64,000 nucleotides of DNA, from contig NZ_JAUSTW010000005.1 of NCBI RefSeq assembly GCF_030813055.1, positions 1 to 64,000 of the forward strand, written 5' to 3'. The DNA comes from Neobacillus ginsengisoli (lineage in GTDB: Bacteria; Bacillota; Bacilli; Bacillales_B; DSM-18226). Position 1 is the stretch's first letter; the number at the start of each line of letters is the position of its first letter. The notes under the pieces were generated by a model, which saw only the letters and a program-made list of their open reading frames with translations, was not told where the DNA came from and did no database searches. Shown here one piece after another: positions 53,106 through 62,643 of this stretch. A program made the position numbers and the translations under genes.

Positions 53106-54697
53106 TCTGTCTGGTCTCCTTGTTTCGGGCCGGGTTGTTGACCATCTGGAATGCGCATTTTCTCTTCTCCCGATATCAGCAAAGGACGGTATGTCATGTT
53201 CCACCGATGTGTTCGGATCAATGCGTCCTTCAATTCTCGAGGAATCTGAGGAGCTACTGGGCTTAAATAAGGAACACCAAAAGAGCGAATGTTCGTGAGA
53301 TGGATCATAATCGCAAGGGCTCCAAAAGCAACCCCATACAACCCCAGAATTCCCGACAATAACAGCAGCGGGAAGCGAAGCATCCGATAAGCTGTTCCCA
53401 AGTTGTAGCGTGGAAAAGCAAACGACGCAATACCGGTTGTAGCCACAACAATGACCAGAGGTGCCGAGATAATGCCTGCTTGCACCGCAGCTTGTCCGAT
53501 TACAAGTGCTCCCACGATACTGACCGCTGATCCAACGGGTTTTGGCAACCGAACGCCCGCTTCCCGCAAACCCTCAAACAAAAATTCCATCATCAGCGCT
53601 TCTACGACAGCCGGGAAAGGAATACCTTCCCGCGCCGCTGCAATACTGATAAGCAAGTTTGTCGGGATCAATTGCGGATGATAGGTTGTCACCGCAACGT
53701 AGAGAGAAGGGAGGAATAATGAAATATTGACTAATACAAAACGTATGCATCGAATAAAGGTTGTATAGATAGATCGTTCATAATAATCCTCCGCTGCTTG
53801 CAGTCCTGACCAGAATGTCATGGGAACGATCAGAACAAATGGTGTGTTATCCACGAATATGGCGACTTTTCCCTCCAATAGACTGGCACACACAACATCC
53901 GGCCGTTCGGTATTCTGAATTTGAGGAAAGGGAGAAAAAGGAAGATCCTCGATAAACTCTTCAATGAAAGCTGAATCCAACACCCCATCAATTTGAATTC
54001 GCTGAACCCTTTGGCGAACTTCCTCCAAAACCGTATTTGGAGCAATCCCTTCGATGTAGGCAATCACCACATCTGTCTGTGATAAATCCCCAATCGAATA
54101 GGGTTCCATTTTTAGCCTTGGACTCCGAATTCTTCGGCGAACAAGGCTCGTATTGACCCTGAGTGTTTCCGTAAACCCGTCCCGAGGGCCACGAACAGAA
54201 ATTTCAGCAGCAGGCTCTTCAATACTACGTTTTTCAAACCCTTTTAAATCAGCAACCAGGGCTTGATTCTCCCCATCTGTCAGAACGGCGATATTAGCTT
54301 TCAATACTCCTTCTATAACCTCACGAACCTTAGAAATCGTCTTTACTTGGGAAAAAGCGATAAGCCGATCTTGGATGATTTCCCCTATTGAGCCCGCACT
54401 CTCTAATCCATTAGGCATACCTTCGAACATCATTGGTTTCAAAAGAACCTGTTCCACTATTTTTGTATCCACTAATCCATCTATATAAATCAGAAGCATT
54501 TTGGTTTGCCTATTTACGAGAATGGGACGAAAGACAATATCGGAACAATTGTCAAAAACTTGTTTCAACACCTCTTCATTCACGGATATATTCTGTCCGA
54601 GTTCCCCATCTTGAACATTTGGGGGCAATACGCTGGTACTCTCTAGTTCCTGAATAGCTTTTTTTAAAGGCTTTATCTTACGAAGTTTTTTCATCAT
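53102..54697 (-). CDS. gerAA: Spore germination receptor subunit, GerA family
   Basis: 531 residues. Soluble N-terminal domain, then the membrane part with FVLVNISLFLPSLYVAVTTY, HPQLIPTNLLISIAAAREGI and PFPAVVEALMMEFLFEGLRE, all conserved in GerAA/GerBA/GerKA; the receptor ends with a proline/glutamine-rich tail. First gene of the operon; ATG 54697 with a TATTGGGGGTAG-like initiation site. Which germinant the receptor detects cannot be told. Confidence 0.93.
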   Translation of the reverse strand: MMKKLRKIKPLKKAIQELESTSVLPPNVQDGELGQNISVNEEVLKQVFDNCSDIVFRPILVNRQTKMLLIYIDGLVDTKIVEQVLLKPMMFEGMPNGLESAGSIGEIIQDRLIAFSQVKTISKVREVIEGVLKANIAVLTDGENQALVADLKGFEKRSIEEPAAEISVRGPRDGFTETLRVNTSLVRRRIRSPRLKMEPYSIGDLSQTDVVIAYIEGIAPNTVLEEVRQRVQRIQIDGVLDSAFIEEFIEDLPFSPFPQIQNTERPDVVCASLLEGKVAIFVDNTPFVLIVPMTFWSGLQAAEDYYERSIYTTFIRCIRFVLVNISLFLPSLYVAVTTYHPQLIPTNLLISIAAAREGIPFPAVVEALMMEFLFEGLREAGVRLPKPVGSAVSIVGALVIGQAAVQAGIISAPLVIVVATTGIASFAFPRYNLGTAYRMLRFPLLLLSGILGLYGVAFGALAIMIHLTNIRSFGVPYLSPVAPQIPRELKDALIRTHRWNMTYRPLLISGEEKMRIPDGQQPGPKQGDQTE

Positions 54698-55024
54698 ACT
54701 ACCCCCAATATATGATTAATGTATAATTCCCACAGTATAAAGAGGAGATTATACCTTGATAAAGGTATCCCCAAAAAATCCAACTTAAAGAAAAACACAA
54801 TATTCCATCGTTAAAGTGTCTCACTCCTTTTTGAAAATTATTCAATTATTTCCAAATAATTCAGTTACAAGTAACAAGAAAATAATATCTACAGATTTTC
54901 CTTTATCAACTCGACTAGTGGGGTAGTGCCATCAAAGCTGTCATCACCCGAAATAATGCATATCAAGTTAATGTCAAATGTTTATCGCTACTTTTGTAAA
55001 GTAGTCTTTTTTATGGAACTACCG
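54698..55024. other. Upstream region of the ger operon
   Basis: No gene; should contain the forespore-specific (sigma-G type) promoter of gerA on the minus strand, which I could not place with confidence. Confidence 0.35.
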
Positions 55025-55323
55025 TAACAAAAACGAACGTCTTGCTTGTACATCAATCTAATAATGATCCTAAACAAGAACTAGAGTTTTTTAACTGATT
55101 AAAATACAAGCTCATTGATGGTCATATTTTAGGTTCATGTGTTAGTCCTAGCCACATACTTGATGAAGTATCTGATTTTGGAAAAATTGTTTCCTGCGAA
55201 GCTTCTGAAAATAAACAAATTGCAAGCGTATTTATTAATCATGAGTCTGGAATCCAAATGGCTATTGATCATTTAAGAGATCAGGGACACCAAGCTATTG
55301 GCCTGTGTATAGGAAATTTTTAA
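55025..55323 (+). pseudogene. LacI-family effector-domain remnant
   Basis: Frames read TNVLLVHQSNNDPKQELEFF, stop, then LIDGHILGSCVSPSHILDEV and IASVFINHESGIQMAIDHL, ending RDQGHQAIGLCIGNF. This is the first half of a LacI-type effector domain (the DGHILG and GIQMAIDHL blocks). HTH and the C-terminal half are missing, and one stop is in the frame. Confidence 0.65.
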
Positions 55324-55412
55324 AAACATGTGTATTGGATCGTATTCATGAGGGAGATACCGAAGTTTTAGATGAAGTACTTATAACAATAGAGAGATTA
55401 ATGAAAAAATAA
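55318..55412 (+). pseudogene. csoR: CsoR-like copper repressor, C-terminal remnant
   Basis: Joined directly to the LacI scrap: FLKTCVLDRIHEGDTEVLDE then VLITIERLMKK. The cysteine in KTCV and the ITIERLMKK end fit the third helix of the CsoR/RcnR family. The gene lies 16 bases in front of copZ, which is the typical csoR-copZ-copA order. The N-terminal part with the DNA-binding and Cu(I) residues is missing, so copper repression should be lost. Confidence 0.6.
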
Positions 55413-55428
55413 ATGGGAGTGATTATAA

Positions 55429-55635
55429 ATGGAAAAAATAACCATAAAGGCTAATGGCATGTCTTGTGGACATTGTGTGAATGCTGTAGAAGGTAGTGTG
55501 AGTAAATTAGCAGGTGTCGACTCTGTAAAGGTTCATTTGGACACGGGAAATGTAGATGTTGAATTTAATCCTTCTGAAGTATCCTTAAGTAAAATCAAAG
55601 AAACGATCGATGACCAAGGCTATGATGTTGAATAG
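55429..55635 (+). CDS. copZ: Copper chaperone CopZ
   Basis: 68 residues; ATG behind GGGAGTGA. Heavy-metal-associated domain with the Cu(I) site MSCGHCVNAVEGSV (MxCxxC) near residue 10-15 and the beta-alpha-beta-beta-alpha-beta order complete to SKIKETIDDQGYDVE. It binds Cu(I) and passes it to CopA, whose gene is broken here, so CopZ has no local partner unless another copper ATPase exists. Followed by a hairpin. Confidence 0.93.
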   Translation: MEKITIKANGMSCGHCVNAVEGSVSKLAGVDSVKVHLDTGNVDVEFNPSEVSLSKIKETIDDQGYDVE

Positions 55636-55645
55636 AATTTAAAAA

Positions 55646-55675
55646 TATAACGTGCTTTTATAGCACGTTATATTT
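55646..55675 (+). terminator. Hairpin between copZ and copA
   Basis: TATAACGTGCT and AGCACGTTATA form an 11-bp stem with a short T-rich tail. Confidence 0.6.
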
Positions 55676-55718
55676 AACAAAATTATATACCCCCACCAGT
55701 ATAGGAGAGGTGTTTAAT

Positions 55719-56730
55719 ATGAGTAAGGAAATAAAAGAAACAAATTTTCAAATTACAGGAATGTCTTGTGCAGCCTGTGCAATAAGAATTGAAAAGGGAC
55801 TAAACAAACTTGAAGGTGTTAACGAAGCGACCGTCAATTTGGCATTAGTAAGGGCAACCGTAGAATATAATCCGTCGTTAATTAGTGCCCAAGAAATTAT
55901 TAAGCGTGTTGAAACATTAGGGTATGGAGCTATTTCTAAAGAGGAAAAGGATGAAAAAGTAGATCACCGCCTGGAACAAATAAAGAAACAGCAAGGAAAA
56001 TTTATTTTTTCAGCAATTCTATCCTTTCCGTTATTGTGGGCAATGGTAAGCCATTTTTCATTTACGTCTTCTGATGAAGAGTGAAAATATTGACTTGGCA
56101 AAAACTAATTCAACAATGGATATTCTTGAATCTGACGGTAAAACGGCGATGCTTGTAAGTATTGAAGGAGCATATATCGGAATTATAGCCGTTTCGGATG
56201 CGATAAAAGACACATCAAAAGAAGCTGTAGGTTGTCTAAGAGATTTAAATATAAATGTCATCATGATTACAGGAGATAATTCAAGGACAGCACAATCCAT
56301 TGCTAAACAGGTTGGAATTGACCATGTAATTGCAGAGGTCCTCCCAGATGGAAAAGCAGAAGAAGTCAAAAAACTTCAAAAAGAAGGAAGAAAAGTGGCA
56401 ATGGTCGGTGATGGGATTAATGATGCTCCAGCTCTGGCTGTTACCGATATAGGAATGGCTTTAGGAACAGGAACAGACGTGGCGATGGAGGCAGCAGATA
56501 TTACGTTAATACAGGGGGATTTAAAAGCAATCGCAGATGCCATTTTTATGAGTAAGAAAACAGTTCGTAATATTAAGCAAAATCTATTTTGGGCTTTAGC
56601 TTACAATAGCATTGGTATCCCAATTGCGACTATTGGTCTATTGGCACCTTGGTTAGCTGGTGCTGTTATGGCTTTTAGTTCAGTCTCAGTCGTATTAAAT
56701 GCTTTACGTCTCCAAAGGGTAAAACTATAA
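55719..56730 (+). pseudogene. copA: Copper P-type ATPase copA, catalytic middle lost
   Basis: ATG 55719 with TAGGAGAGG. The N-terminal metal domain (MSCAACAIRIEKGLNKLEG) and first helix are present, to SHFSFTS near 56,068. Then the sequence jumps, in another frame, into the end of the nucleotide-binding domain: [20 protein letters not shown] and on through [27 protein letters not shown] (hinge motif) and the last two helices to 56,730. Missing are the metal-channel CPC helix, the actuator domain and the phosphorylation site DKTGT, roughly 370-400 residues. The protein cannot pump copper. Confidence 0.85.
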
Positions 56731-56891
56731 GAAGCAAAGTAAGAAGAAGAGACCAACTGAAACTTCCCTCTTTAATATGAAGAGTTTTTACTGTTCCATT
56801 TACTATTAACACAACAAAAAAACAAAACGGTAAAGTGAATATTAACATTCTGCCATGTAAGATTACTGTTTATAAAAGTAATGGGTTAACC

Positions 56892-56935
56892 AAAGCAGTC
56901 CGAACTTAAACATAAGTAAGGACTGCTTTTTTTAT
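56892..56935 (+). terminator. Intrinsic terminator
   Basis: AAGCAGTCC...GGACTGCTT stem with TTTTTTT, behind copA. Confidence 0.7.
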
Positions 56936-56973
56936 GTGAATTTTGAAAATAAAAACATTATAAAGTGATTGGT

Positions 56974-57864
56974 TTAGTTATTCATGCGAAATTCCTCGAT
57001 TTTCTGAAGAAACATTTTTATGGCTTTGGATTCATCAGAGTTTTTACTTTTAACAAACGAAAAAGGTCTTTTAATTTTTTTGTTTTTTAAAGTGAGAGCA
57101 CGTATCTCATTTGTCTCTATTTCTCTATCTATTGTCCATCGAGATAACAATGCAATTCCTAACCCTGCTTTGACAGCTTCCTTTACTCCTTGATTACTGC
57201 TAAAAACAAAGGAGCGTTTTATTATTAAGCCCAATTCGGAAATGAATTTATCCATATAGGTTCGTGTTCCAGAACCCACTTCTCTGGAAATCCAGATTTG
57301 ATTTTGCAACATGTCTTTTTCAATCAGTCTCATTTGAGATAATGTATGGTTTGAAGGTACAACGACAATCATTTCATCTTCCATAAAAGACTGTATATGA
57401 ATATCATGACAATTGGTTTCACCCTCGATTAATCCAATATCAAGTTGATTTGATCGAACTCCTTCGATAACTTCTTCGGTGTTAGAGATAATGATTTGAA
57501 CATCTACTAGTGGAAATTGACCAGCGTATTCAGCTAATACTTTTGGAAGTATATATTCACCAATGGTAAAGCTGGCTCCCACTCTTAATTTTCCTGTTAC
57601 AACATGACGCAAATCATTAATTTCATGTTTTGCTTCTTCAAAATGTAATAAGATCTGTTTAGCATGCTTATATAGTATTTCCCCAGCTTCAGTAATTCGT
57701 ACCTGTTTAGGTGAACGATGAACGAGCTTGGTCCCCAAGTCATTTTCTAAATTTCGTATATGCAAGCTCACGTTTGGTTGAGATATATTCAATATTTCTG
57801 CAGCACGAGTAAAGTTTTTTTGTTCAATAACTGTTACGAAAACCTTCATTGTATCCACAATCAT
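56974..57864 (-). CDS. LysR-family regulator (CysL/YeiE-like)
   Basis: 296 residues from ATG 57864, which is placed ten bases behind GGAGGAAAT; the longer frame has no such site. HTH: FTRAAEILNISQPNVSLHIR followed by NLENDLGTKLVHRS. Effector domain begins GKLRVGASFTIGEYILPKVL. The type is that of CysL/CbbR/YeiE-like regulators, which often control a divergent YeiH-family exporter; that gene is indeed divergent at 58,032. Nested inverted repeats lie in the gap. Confidence 0.88.
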   Translation of the reverse strand: MIVDTMKVFVTVIEQKNFTRAAEILNISQPNVSLHIRNLENDLGTKLVHRSPKQVRITEAGEILYKHAKQILLHFEEAKHEINDLRHVVTGKLRVGASFTIGEYILPKVLAEYAGQFPLVDVQIIISNTEEVIEGVRSNQLDIGLIEGETNCHDIHIQSFMEDEMIVVVPSNHTLSQMRLIEKDMLQNQIWISREVGSGTRTYMDKFISELGLIIKRSFVFSSNQGVKEAVKAGLGIALLSRWTIDREIETNEIRALTLKNKKIKRPFSFVKSKNSDESKAIKMFLQKIEEFRMNN

Positions 57865-57917
57865 TGTTATGATTTCCTCCGATCTTTTCAAAACACTGTT
57901 AGTTTAATTTTATCATT

Positions 57918-57970
57918 AGTTTTAATAATCATTAAGATAGTTAATATATATTTAACTTATTATTAAAACT
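57918..57970. promoter_or_regulatory. Nested inverted repeats between LysR and YeiH genes
   Basis: AGTTTTAATAAT (57,918-57,929) and ATTATTAAAACT (57,959-57,970) are perfect inverted copies 29 bases apart; between them AGTTAA...TTAACT (57,939-57,955) forms a second palindrome. Probable tetramer site of the LysR regulator. Confidence 0.6.
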
Positions 57971-58031
57971 GACATATAGTTGATTTATTAAAACTTTCTC
58001 CTTCTTAGAGAATAGATTCGGAGTGATAAAA

Positions 58032-59066
58032 TTGGAACAAACACTTATGATAGAAAAACAGAATAAGCTGTTTTTTATACTAGGTATTGGCTTAAGTCTT
58101 TTCATTGCCATCCTAGCCAAATATTTAGGACAATTCCCGTTTTTAAATATTATGGGTCAATTAGTTATTGCTATACTGATTGGCATTGCATGGAGAGCCA
58201 TAGTGGGTGTGCCTAAAATTTTAATCGCTGGAACGAATTTTTCAAGTAAAAAACTGCTCCGTGTAGGTATTATTCTACTAGGCATGAGGCTGAATTTAGT
58301 TGATATACTTCATGCAGGTCCTAAAGTATTTGCTATTGCGGTGATTAATATTGTATTCACTTTATTCGTCGTTTACGGATTAACTCGGTTGTTTAAAGTG
58401 GAAAAAAGGCTGGGAATATTAACAGCATGCGGCACTGCCATTTGTGGTGCAGCAGCTGTTGTTGCAATAGCCCCACAAATTAAAGCGAATGATGATGAAA
58501 CAGCCATCGGAGCAGCAACAGTAGCGATTTTGGGTACGATTTTTACACTAGCATATACAATGCTTTATCCTTTTTTAGGATTATCCGAACATGGATATGG
58601 AATCTTCTCAGGTGCAACTTTACATGAGATTGCACATGTCATTGCAGCAGCTGCACCTGGTGGGAAAGATGCTGTTGACATTGCGGTTATTGTAAAATTA
58701 ACAAGAGTTGCCTTGCTGGTTCCAGTAGCTGTTTTGATTGGGATATGGACAAATCGAGCTAATCGTTCTCAAAGTGGAAAAAAGAAAGAGACATCATGGA
58801 GATCCATTCCGATTCCTTGGTTCATTCTTGGTTTCTTAGCCATGAGTGCCCTCAATTCAACAGGGATATCATCAGTAACATTTGCAAATCATGTGGTTCT
58901 TATTGCTTATATGTTAATCGCTATGGCTATGGCAGGATTAGGGCTTAATGTGGATGTTATGTCATTTAAAAGGCTTGGACTCAAATCATTTGGAGCAGGT
59001 TTTATAGGTTCCATATTGTTATCCATTTTGGGATACCTATTAGTTTATGCCTTTCATCTAGTATAG
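58032..59066 (+). CDS. YeiH/UPF0324-family putative sulfate/sulfonate exporter
   Basis: 344 residues. TTG 58032 (CGGAGTGATAAAATTGG) is nine bases behind the ribosome binding site; the GTG at 58,023 overlaps it. About ten helices; family marks are LLRVGIILLGMRLN, the glycine/alanine-rich ACGTAICGAAAVVAIAPQI and ATLHEIAHVIAAA. The family has been proposed to export sulfite-derived or sulfonate compounds, which has little direct proof. Divergent LysR regulator suggests induction by a sulfur or organic acid ligand. Confidence 0.85.
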   Translation: MEQTLMIEKQNKLFFILGIGLSLFIAILAKYLGQFPFLNIMGQLVIAILIGIAWRAIVGVPKILIAGTNFSSKKLLRVGIILLGMRLNLVDILHAGPKVFAIAVINIVFTLFVVYGLTRLFKVEKRLGILTACGTAICGAAAVVAIAPQIKANDDETAIGAATVAILGTIFTLAYTMLYPFLGLSEHGYGIFSGATLHEIAHVIAAAAPGGKDAVDIAVIVKLTRVALLVPVAVLIGIWTNRANRSQSGKKKETSWRSIPIPWFILGFLAMSALNSTGISSVTFANHVVLIAYMLIAMAMAGLGLNVDVMSFKRLGLKSFGAGFIGSILLSILGYLLVYAFHLV

Positions 59067-59507
59067 AAAATGAATAGTTTGGGACCATCTATTTGATGAC
59101 ACAACTGATATTGGTCTAACGATGCAAGAGTGTAAAGTAATTTGAACAGCAGGCGTAACCACTATATAAAGACCGATACCAAAAATCGGTCTTTTCTTTG
59201 TCATTATCGAAAATAGGTGCAAGCAAACACAAACATTGTAAAGGTTTTAAAGGGAATTATTAAAAATTAATAAATTAAAAAGAGAAATTTAATATAATTT
59301 TTAGCTGAAATTTAAAACAATCTATTACAATAGCGTTTAGTTCTTTTAACAATCCTACCAATAATTGATGCGGGTGATAGAATTTTAATACCATAGAATG
59401 ACTTATTACAAAAATTCTGTATATCACTGTCTATTAAAAAGAGGATTACCAAATTTGTTCATATGGAAAGTTATTGTATTGAATATGTAGGTAAGTGGAG
59501 AGATACA
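59067..59507. other. Intergenic with terminator
   Basis: AAAGACCGAT/ATCGGTCTTT hairpin with T tail at 59,168-59,195 ends the exporter transcript. The remainder shows no gene. Confidence 0.5.
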
Positions 59508-59636
59508 ATGAGCCAATTAAAATCAAAATTTAAGTGGCATGATGAGGCTGTTAACACAAAAAAGATTAAAAAAATAACAACAGAAATTAAACAACATGGA
59601 GGAACATCATGTCTAGGGATCTTGGAATTGACTTAG
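59508..59636 (+). CDS. Possible leader peptide in front of mreBH
   Basis: 42 codons from ATG 59508, behind GGAGAGA, reading [20 protein letters not shown] and ending within the mreBH start region in another frame. Lysine-rich, no known family. It overlaps the mreBH ribosome binding site by its last codons, so translational coupling is possible, but it may be a chance frame. Confidence 0.3.
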   Translation: MSQLKSKFKWHDEAVNTKKIKKITTEIKQHGGTSCLGILELT

Positions 59637-60619
59637 GAACGGCAAATTTACTAGTATTTGTCAAAGGAAAAGGAATCGTAATAAATGAACCATCCGTTGT
59701 GGCAGTAAATACAAAAACGGGTGATATAGTGGCTGTAGGCGACGAAGCGAGAAAAATGGTCGGTAGAACTCCAGGTAATATTACGATAATCCGTCCATTA
59801 AAGGACGGTGTTATTGCAGACTTCCAATCCACTTCGGCGATGTTGAATTATTTTATCTCAAAAACCAAAAAATATGCATCTGGACTCATTCCAACGAAAC
59901 CGCGTGTAGTCATATGTACTCCTAGTGGTGTGACCCAAGTAGAAAAACGGGCTATTCATGACTCCGCACTTAAATCCGGCGCCAAAGAAGTGTATGTAGT
60001 GGAAGAGCCACTTGCCGCAGCCATCGGTGCAAATCTACCTGTTTCAGAAGCAGTAGGTAGCATGGTCGTCGATATCGGAGGCGGAACCACAGAAGTGGCC
60101 GTTCTATCTCTTGGAGGAATTGTCACCAGCCGTTCTTTACGGATTGGAGGAGACGCTCAAGACCAAGCCATTATGGGGTACATCCGAAAAAAACACAATT
60201 TATTAATTGGAGAACGAAGTGCCGAAAACTTAAAGTTTGAATTAGGGAGCGCTTGGGAACCGGAAATAGGACGGTGTTTAGATGTCCGAGGAAGAGATAT
60301 GTTGACAGGTCTTCCTACAACAGTGGAAATCACTTCTGAAGAAATTTATGATTCGTTACAGGAACCAGTTCAACGGATTGTGGAAGTAGTGAAACTAACC
60401 TTGGAAAAATGTCCTCCTGAATTATCGGGAGATATCATGGCGCATGGAATTGTGTTAACCGGCGGAGGATCTCTTCTAAAGAATATGACCAAACTGATTG
60501 AAAAAGAAACCAACATTCCAGTTTTGATTGCCGAGAATCCATTAAATTGCGTAGCAAATGGAACGGGGAAAACATTAGACAACATCAATATTCTTCGACT
60601 TCAGAAAAAGTCGAAATAA
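59609..60619 (+). CDS. mreBH: Rod-shape determining protein, MreBH-like
   Basis: 336 residues; ATG behind ATGGAGGAAC. Actin-like ATPase fold: [19 protein letters not shown] (phosphate 1), [20 protein letters not shown] (phosphate 2), [11 protein letters not shown] (adenosine motif). Among B. subtilis paralogues the [19 protein letters not shown] and [11 protein letters not shown] stretches look closest to MreBH, and the isolated position without mreCD supports this against MreB. It forms membrane-attached filaments guiding cell wall synthesis. Followed by a terminator. Confidence 0.85.
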   Translation: MSRDLGIDLGTANLLVFVKGKGIVINEPSVVAVNTKTGDIVAVGDEARKMVGRTPGNITIIRPLKDGVIADFQSTSAMLNYFISKTKKYASGLIPTKPRVVICTPSGVTQVEKRAIHDSALKSGAKEVYVVEEPLAAAIGANLPVSEAVGSMVVDIGGGTTEVAVLSLGGIVTSRSLRIGGDAQDQAIMGYIRKKHNLLIGERSAENLKFELGSAWEPEIGRCLDVRGRDMLTGLPTTVEITSEEIYDSLQEPVQRIVEVVKLTLEKCPPELSGDIMAHGIVLTGGGSLLKNMTKLIEKETNIPVLIAENPLNCVANGTGKTLDNINILRLQKKSK

Positions 60620-60627
60620 AAAAGTGG

Positions 60628-60661
60628 GATATCCAATCACATGCAATTGGATATCTTTTAT
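60628..60661 (+). terminator. Intrinsic terminator
   Basis: GATATCCAAT and ATTGGATATC stem followed by a T-rich tail, after mreBH. Confidence 0.7.
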
Positions 60662-61118
60662 TTTTCACGGAGTTGGTCGAGAGATAAGATGATGGCAAAT
60701 GAAAATTGCATGAATAAGAATGAGATATTTGAACTTCACCTAAATTTAATACCCAAAAATAAAAAGGATCCGACAAGATGCCGAATCCTAAAAAGGGGGG
60801 AAATTAAAATGGAAAAGTAGTTTGTCCTAGCTACATAAATTATATTAATCCTTAATTGTTACTTACGTATTATCAAAGGATTACCATTTTATTAAATAAA
60901 ACACTTAACAAAAAAGAAACGAGCCAAAATCTCGTTTCTTTTTTGTTTTGAGATCATTACGGGATTTGCCGAATTTTGCGTTACCCTATTTTGGTCTTTT
61001 CCCAAAAATGATAGAATGAGAAAATATGAGTCTAGTTAAAATATAAGTTATTTTACAAGAAAGGAAGCGAATTCCTTAAACAGGAGCGGAATGGTAGGAG
61101 AGAAGAGGAGGAAGGATT
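60662..61118. other. Intergenic with terminator and toxin promoter region
   Basis: AAAAAGAAACGAG/CTCGTTTCTTTTT hairpin at 60,910-60,945 isolates the downstream TA operon. A short initiation-like site at 60,800 (GGGGGGAAATTAAAATG) is followed by only four codons. No further gene. Confidence 0.5.
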
Positions 61119-61916
61119 ATGGGCTTAAAACTATTTTCTGCCATCATGTTTTTATTTGCACTTGGAACGTTTGCATACTTTTGGCTCAATTCGACGAGAT
61201 ACCATACGAATCTACGATGGTTACGGAAAGCTTTATATACGCTATTTGTCTGTGCGATCTGCCTTGGTTTTATTTTTGACCGGCTCCGTATTTCTGACTG
61301 GAAGGAATTGGTCAGTATCATGGCAATGGTGGTCTTTGTGGATCTTGCCCTTCTTCTTACACCTAATATTTTAAAAATGGGGAGTGCGGAGTTTGAATAT
61401 ACGAATTCTGTTGAAGAAACCATTAAAGAAAACGAAAAGATCCAAAAGGGCATGGTGAAACGTATTGAACGAATGTCGGATATTATTCAGGATGCAGGTT
61501 TTTTCTTTACGGGAATCCAGTATGACTTAACCACTGAACAAGAAGAAACTCATTTGGATTCATTTATTGAACAATATTCTGGAACTTTTGGCTTTGTCGT
61601 TCAACTTTGGAAGGTGACATCCAATCCCACGGATGAGGAAGAAACCAAACAGCAAATCCGAACGATTTTAGAGCAGATTGATGACATGTATGTGTTGGAT
61701 TTGGAAGAGAACCTGGATAGTCATAGTGAATCACTCTTTCAAACCGAAGTCGTCACCTTGTTAGATAAAGATTGTATCATTGCTCCAGTATTTATGAGTT
61801 CCCATTCCTTTATCGTTTTTTTACGAAAAGAGAAGGGATTTTTGCTGGAAGTGGATGCGGTTCATGTGCTAAATTTGGTTTATCTTTATTATGTTTACCG
61901 AAATATGGTACAATAA
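61119..61916 (+). CDS. spoIISA: SpoIISA-like membrane toxin
   Basis: 265 residues; ATG nine bases behind GAGGAGGAAG. Three membrane helices (about 4-24, 36-53, 66-82) are followed by a cytosolic domain with coiled beginning (VEETIKENEKIQKGMVKRIERM) and a beta-rich cGAF-like fold to the end. This is the architecture of B. subtilis SpoIISA, whose excess lyses the cell during sporulation unless bound by SpoIISB. Sequence similarity by eye is modest, but topology, length and the two following small basic proteins agree. Confidence 0.8.
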   Translation: MGLKLFSAIMFLFALGTFAYFWLNSTRYHTNLRWLRKALYTLFVCAICLGFIFDRLRISDWKELVSIMAMVVFVDLALLLTPNILKMGSAEFEYTNSVEETIKENEKIQKGMVKRIERMSDIIQDAGFFFTGIQYDLTTEQEETHLDSFIEQYSGTFGFVVQLWKVTSNPTDEEETKQQIRTILEQIDDMYVLDLEENLDSHSESLFQTEVVTLLDKDCIIAPVFMSSHSFIVFLRKEKGFLLEVDAVHVLNLVYLYYVYRNMVQ

Positions 61917-61947
61917 AGTTAAGAACATAGCATAGGAGGGTTTTCCA

Positions 61948-62115
61948 ATGAGCAACCAACTTTATGTGGAAGCGAAGCGTGCGGAACGGGTAGGGAAAAT
62001 CCAAATCCCTACGGCAATTCGGAAAACAAGACTGACTAAAAAATCAACCAGCCGTATGACCAAACATGTACAGGATCTAAACGAAAAAGTGTTAAAAATG
62101 ATGAACAACAGATAA
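61948..62115 (+). CDS. spoIISB: SpoIISB-like antitoxin
   Basis: 55 residues; ATG nine bases behind TAGGAGGG. Strongly basic, without hydrophobic helix, with the segment IQIPTAIRKTRLTKKST and a C-terminal helix NEKVLKMMNNR. SpoIISB of B. subtilis is of the same length and likewise disordered and basic when free, wrapping around the SpoIISA cytosolic domain. Its position 31 bases behind the toxin is as expected. The IPTAxRKTRL motif is shared with the third gene. Confidence 0.75.
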   Translation: MSNQLYVEAKRAERVGKIQIPTAIRKTRLTKKSTSRMTKHVQDLNEKVLKMMNNR

Positions 62116-62225
62116 ACTCTGAGCAAGGTACAGTTGATGTATCTTGCTTTTTTTTGTTGGCAAGAATATTCTCCCTTTTTTCTGTATAAGGTAGTAACAC
62201 TAAGAGTTGGAAAAGAGGGAGAAAC

Positions 62226-62363
62226 ATGAAAGAAGAGAAAAAAGAGACAAAAGAAATACCGACTGCCAGAAAAAAGACACGCCTAGTAGGGGAAACTCAA
62301 ATGGATAAAAAGAATAAAAAAGCCCTTGAACTCATTCGTGCATACAAAGGGATGTTTGGCTGA
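62226..62363 (+). CDS. spoIISC: SpoIISC-like second antitoxin
   Basis: 45 residues; ATG seven bases behind AAGAGGGAG. Contains IPTARKKTRLVGETQMDKK followed by the helix KALELIRAYKGMF. It repeats the IPTA(x)RKTRL motif of the preceding gene, so both probably contact the same surface of the toxin and one arose by duplication. B. subtilis also has a third gene, spoIISC, in this place that acts as an additional antitoxin. Followed by a terminator that ends the operon. Confidence 0.65.
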   Translation: MKEEKKETKEIPTARKKTRLVGETQMDKKNKKALELIRAYKGMFG

Positions 62364-62367
62364 TATC

Positions 62368-62395
62368 GCTCTCATTTGTTGAGAGCCTTTTTTAT
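62368..62395 (+). terminator. Intrinsic terminator
   Basis: GCTCTCA...TGAGAGC stem with T6, six bases behind the third gene of the toxin operon. Confidence 0.75.
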
Positions 62396-62643
62396 GTATT
62401 AAAACAAAGGTACGCTTAAAAGAGTATGCCAAATTGATTGTCAATATTAATATCAATACAGGTACCATTATTAATGAAAAAGGTGTTTTTCTTCTTGAAC
62501 TAACAACAGTTCAAGAAGGGGTAAGCAACCATTATGTAGAATTATTTTTATTTTTTAAGGGAATTTTAAAGGTGCTTAAATATAATGGACGGTGTTGATA
62601 TTAATCACTAAGATAAACCAAAAGAGATTGGAAGGATTTTCAA
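62396..62643. other. Intergenic with protein remnant and hairpin
   Basis: The + frame is open from about 62,387 to 62,598 and reads LKEYAKLIVNININTGTIIN, weakly similar to the N-terminus of M29 aminopeptidases (typically L-KYA-LIV-IGVN), but lacks a start and stops early. It also carries CTTCTTGAACT/AGTTCAAGAAG (62,491-62,518), a hairpin. Confidence 0.3.
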
